Shown here in pieces: positions 4,594 to 5,569 of a stretch of 5,569 nt of DNA (the first letter of the stretch is position 1; each line of letters starts with the position of its first letter). This stretch comes from an uncultured Clostridia bacterium (GTDB taxonomy: Bacteria; Bacillota; Clostridia; Christensenellales; UBA1242), in assembly GCA_934771675.1 (NCBI GenBank), contig CAKVMF010000070.1, positions 1 through 5,569 on the forward strand, read 5' to 3'. The notes beneath the pieces are model-generated. The model had not been told where the DNA came from, did not search any database, and worked only from the letters and a program-made list of their open reading frames with translations. Both the position numbers and the translations under genes were made by a program.

Positions 4594-5569
4594 AATTTTT
4601 CCCTTCAAAAAAATATTGTCTTTCAACTCGTTTTGATATTTTCACCAAAACATCATAACCTATTGTATCACACCATTTTGCAACATCGCAAATATATATA
4701 TGATTATTTCCCGACTTTCCAATCAAAACCACATCATCAAAAATCTTTGCATCAATATTAGTTATATCAATCAAAATTGAATCCATGCAAACGGCAACAA
4801 TTTTTGCGTAACTTCCATTAACCAAAACAAAACCTTTGCCAGAGATATTTCTGAAAACACCATCTGCATATCCAATTGAAACAGCCGCAAGTTTTGTTTT
4901 TCTTTTTGCAACAAAGCAAGCCGAGTATCCCGCCGTTTCACCTGCATTTAAATTTTGAATTTCAATAATTTTTGATTTCAGAGTTATCGTTTGATAACTT
5001 TTATCATCAAACATAATCATTCCCGTGCGAACCATATCAAACCCATTTTTAAACATCAGACCATCAGAACTTGCCAAGTGAAAAATAAGATTTTCGTTGC
5101 AACCACCAGCAAAAAGATTTTTGAAACTCAAAAATTTATCGTATTGAAAATTTGCATATTTTTCGGTTTTTGCTTCGAAATAATGTGAAAATACACCCAA
5201 AATACATATTTTTTGCGATTTTTTTATTTTACTCAAAATACTTTTAATAGATTCTTCATCCTTAAAACCAAACCTATTCATACCAGTGTTTAATGCAATA
5301 TGGACCTTTGCGGTTTGTTCTGTTTCAATAACTATTTCTTTTAACTTATCAAAACTTTCATTATTTGAAATTGAAAATTCTGCGCCAGCTGATATTAGCC
5401 TTTTTAAGTTTCCTTTATTATAGATAGGATCTAAAATCAAAATTGGCTTTGAAACAATTTTGTTTATTTCAAAAAATTCTTCAGCTGATGAAACAGCAAA
5501 ATAATCAACCATGTGATCAAGAAAACAACACACAGTTTTTGAACCCAAACCATAGGCATCCGCCTTAAC
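4544..5569 (-). CDS. alr: Alanine racemase, 5' end missing at the window edge
   Basis: This PLP-dependent cytoplasmic enzyme interconverts L- and D-alanine for peptidoglycan synthesis. The frame is open to the window edge. Its first residues, VKADAYGLG, contain the PLP-binding lysine, so only about 35-40 N-terminal residues are missing. Other family marks, numbered from the window edge: NTGMNRFGF (94-102), SHYFEA with the PLP-stacking histidine (129), VRTGM with the arginine that contacts the PLP ring nitrogen (181), AGETAGY with the second catalytic tyrosine of the partner subunit (215), IGYADG (232-237), CMDS (261-264) and the C-terminal RVERQY (314-319). The segment after VRTGM is about 10 residues shorter than in Geobacillus Alr and lacks the usual YG. 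A 22-residue tail after RVERQY runs into rsmD, giving a 50-bp overlap. It is probably the upstream gene of an operon with rsmD and the coiled-coil gene. The promoter lies outside the window. Confidence 0.92.
   Translation of the reverse strand, partial: VKADAYGLGSKTVCCFLDHMVDYFAVSSAEEFFEINKIVSKPILILDPIYNKGNLKRLISAGAEFSISNNESFDKLKEIVIETEQTAKVHIALNTGMNRFGFKDEESIKSILSKIKKSQKICILGVFSHYFEAKTEKYANFQYDKFLSFKNLFAGGCNENLIFHLASSDGLMFKNGFDMVRTGMIMFDDKSYQTITLKSKIIEIQNLNAGETAGYSACFVAKRKTKLAAVSIGYADGVFRNISGKGFVLVNGSYAKIVAVCMDSILIDITNIDAKIFDDVVLIGKSGNNHIYICDVAKWCDTIGYDVLVKISKRVERQYFFEGKNYANHNRKISCKEANRC
4600..4605 (-). promoter_or_regulatory. Shine-Dalgarno sequence that fixes the rsmD start
   Basis: AAGGGA on the minus strand, 6 bases before the ATG at 4591-4593. 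It lies inside the 3' end of the alr reading frame. It supports MQIITGKYRARKL as the N-terminus over the upstream ATG at 4626. Confidence 0.85.

Noticed and set aside
4594..4626. Upstream ATG (4626) for rsmD
   Set aside because: The added residues match nothing in RsmD and lie in the alr frame. The ATG at 4593 has a good AAGGAG-like site and the family's usual N-terminus.

Overview
This window looks like ordinary chromosome from a low-GC, AT-rich Bacillota member, most likely of the Clostridia. I judge GC at about 30% by eye and did not compute it. TGA acts as a normal stop (alr, ylbJ) and tryptophan is TGG, so the standard bacterial code applies and Mollicutes-type recoding does not. The gene set is the neighbourhood commonly seen around rsmD, ylbJ, tmcAL and pta in clostridia: Pta, TmcAL (YlbM), the YlbJ/SpoVV membrane protein, a coiled-coil protein annotated in many clostridia as an ATPase, and RsmD. 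A PnuC-type vitamin transporter and alanine racemase have joined this neighbourhood. I see no tRNA, rRNA, CRISPR array, insertion sequence, prophage gene or riboswitch.

Layout: (1) 1-360, minus strand: the N-terminal 120 residues of phosphate acetyltransferase, cut by the window edge. (2) 361-461: a compact divergent regulatory region with two opposed -10 hexamers (TATAAT...ATTATA) and a perfect 17-bp palindrome. (3) 462-1637, plus: tmcAL, ending inside a bidirectional terminator shared with the convergent gene. (4) 1648-2469, minus: a PnuC-family transporter. (5) 2470-2517: a 48-bp divergent spacer. (6) 2518-3561, plus: ylbJ/spoVV, with no visible Shine-Dalgarno sequence. (7) 3547-5569, minus: a probable operon alr > rsmD > coiled-coil protein. 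Its last gene overlaps the 3' end of ylbJ by 15 bp, and its likely terminator lies within the ylbJ coding sequence. alr lacks its 5' end (window edge), and its 3' end overlaps rsmD by 50 bp.

The genes are mostly independent housekeeping functions: acetyl-CoA/acetyl-phosphate interconversion (Pta), acetate-dependent tRNA-Met wobble acetylation (TmcAL), uptake of an NAD precursor or another vitamin (PnuC), a membrane transporter tied to sporulation in Bacillus (YlbJ/SpoVV), 16S rRNA m2G966 methylation (RsmD) and D-alanine supply for cell-wall synthesis (Alr). The one plausible functional link is acetate: Pta belongs to the acetate pathway and TmcAL consumes acetate, and the two appear to share a promoter region.

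I found no convincing undescribed system. The points worth a second look concern local architecture: the face-to-face promoter and palindrome between pta and tmcAL, the terminator inside ylbJ, the alr-rsmD overlap that a single extra T in a T7 run would abolish, the ylbJ start without an SD, and the absence of coaD next to rsmD.
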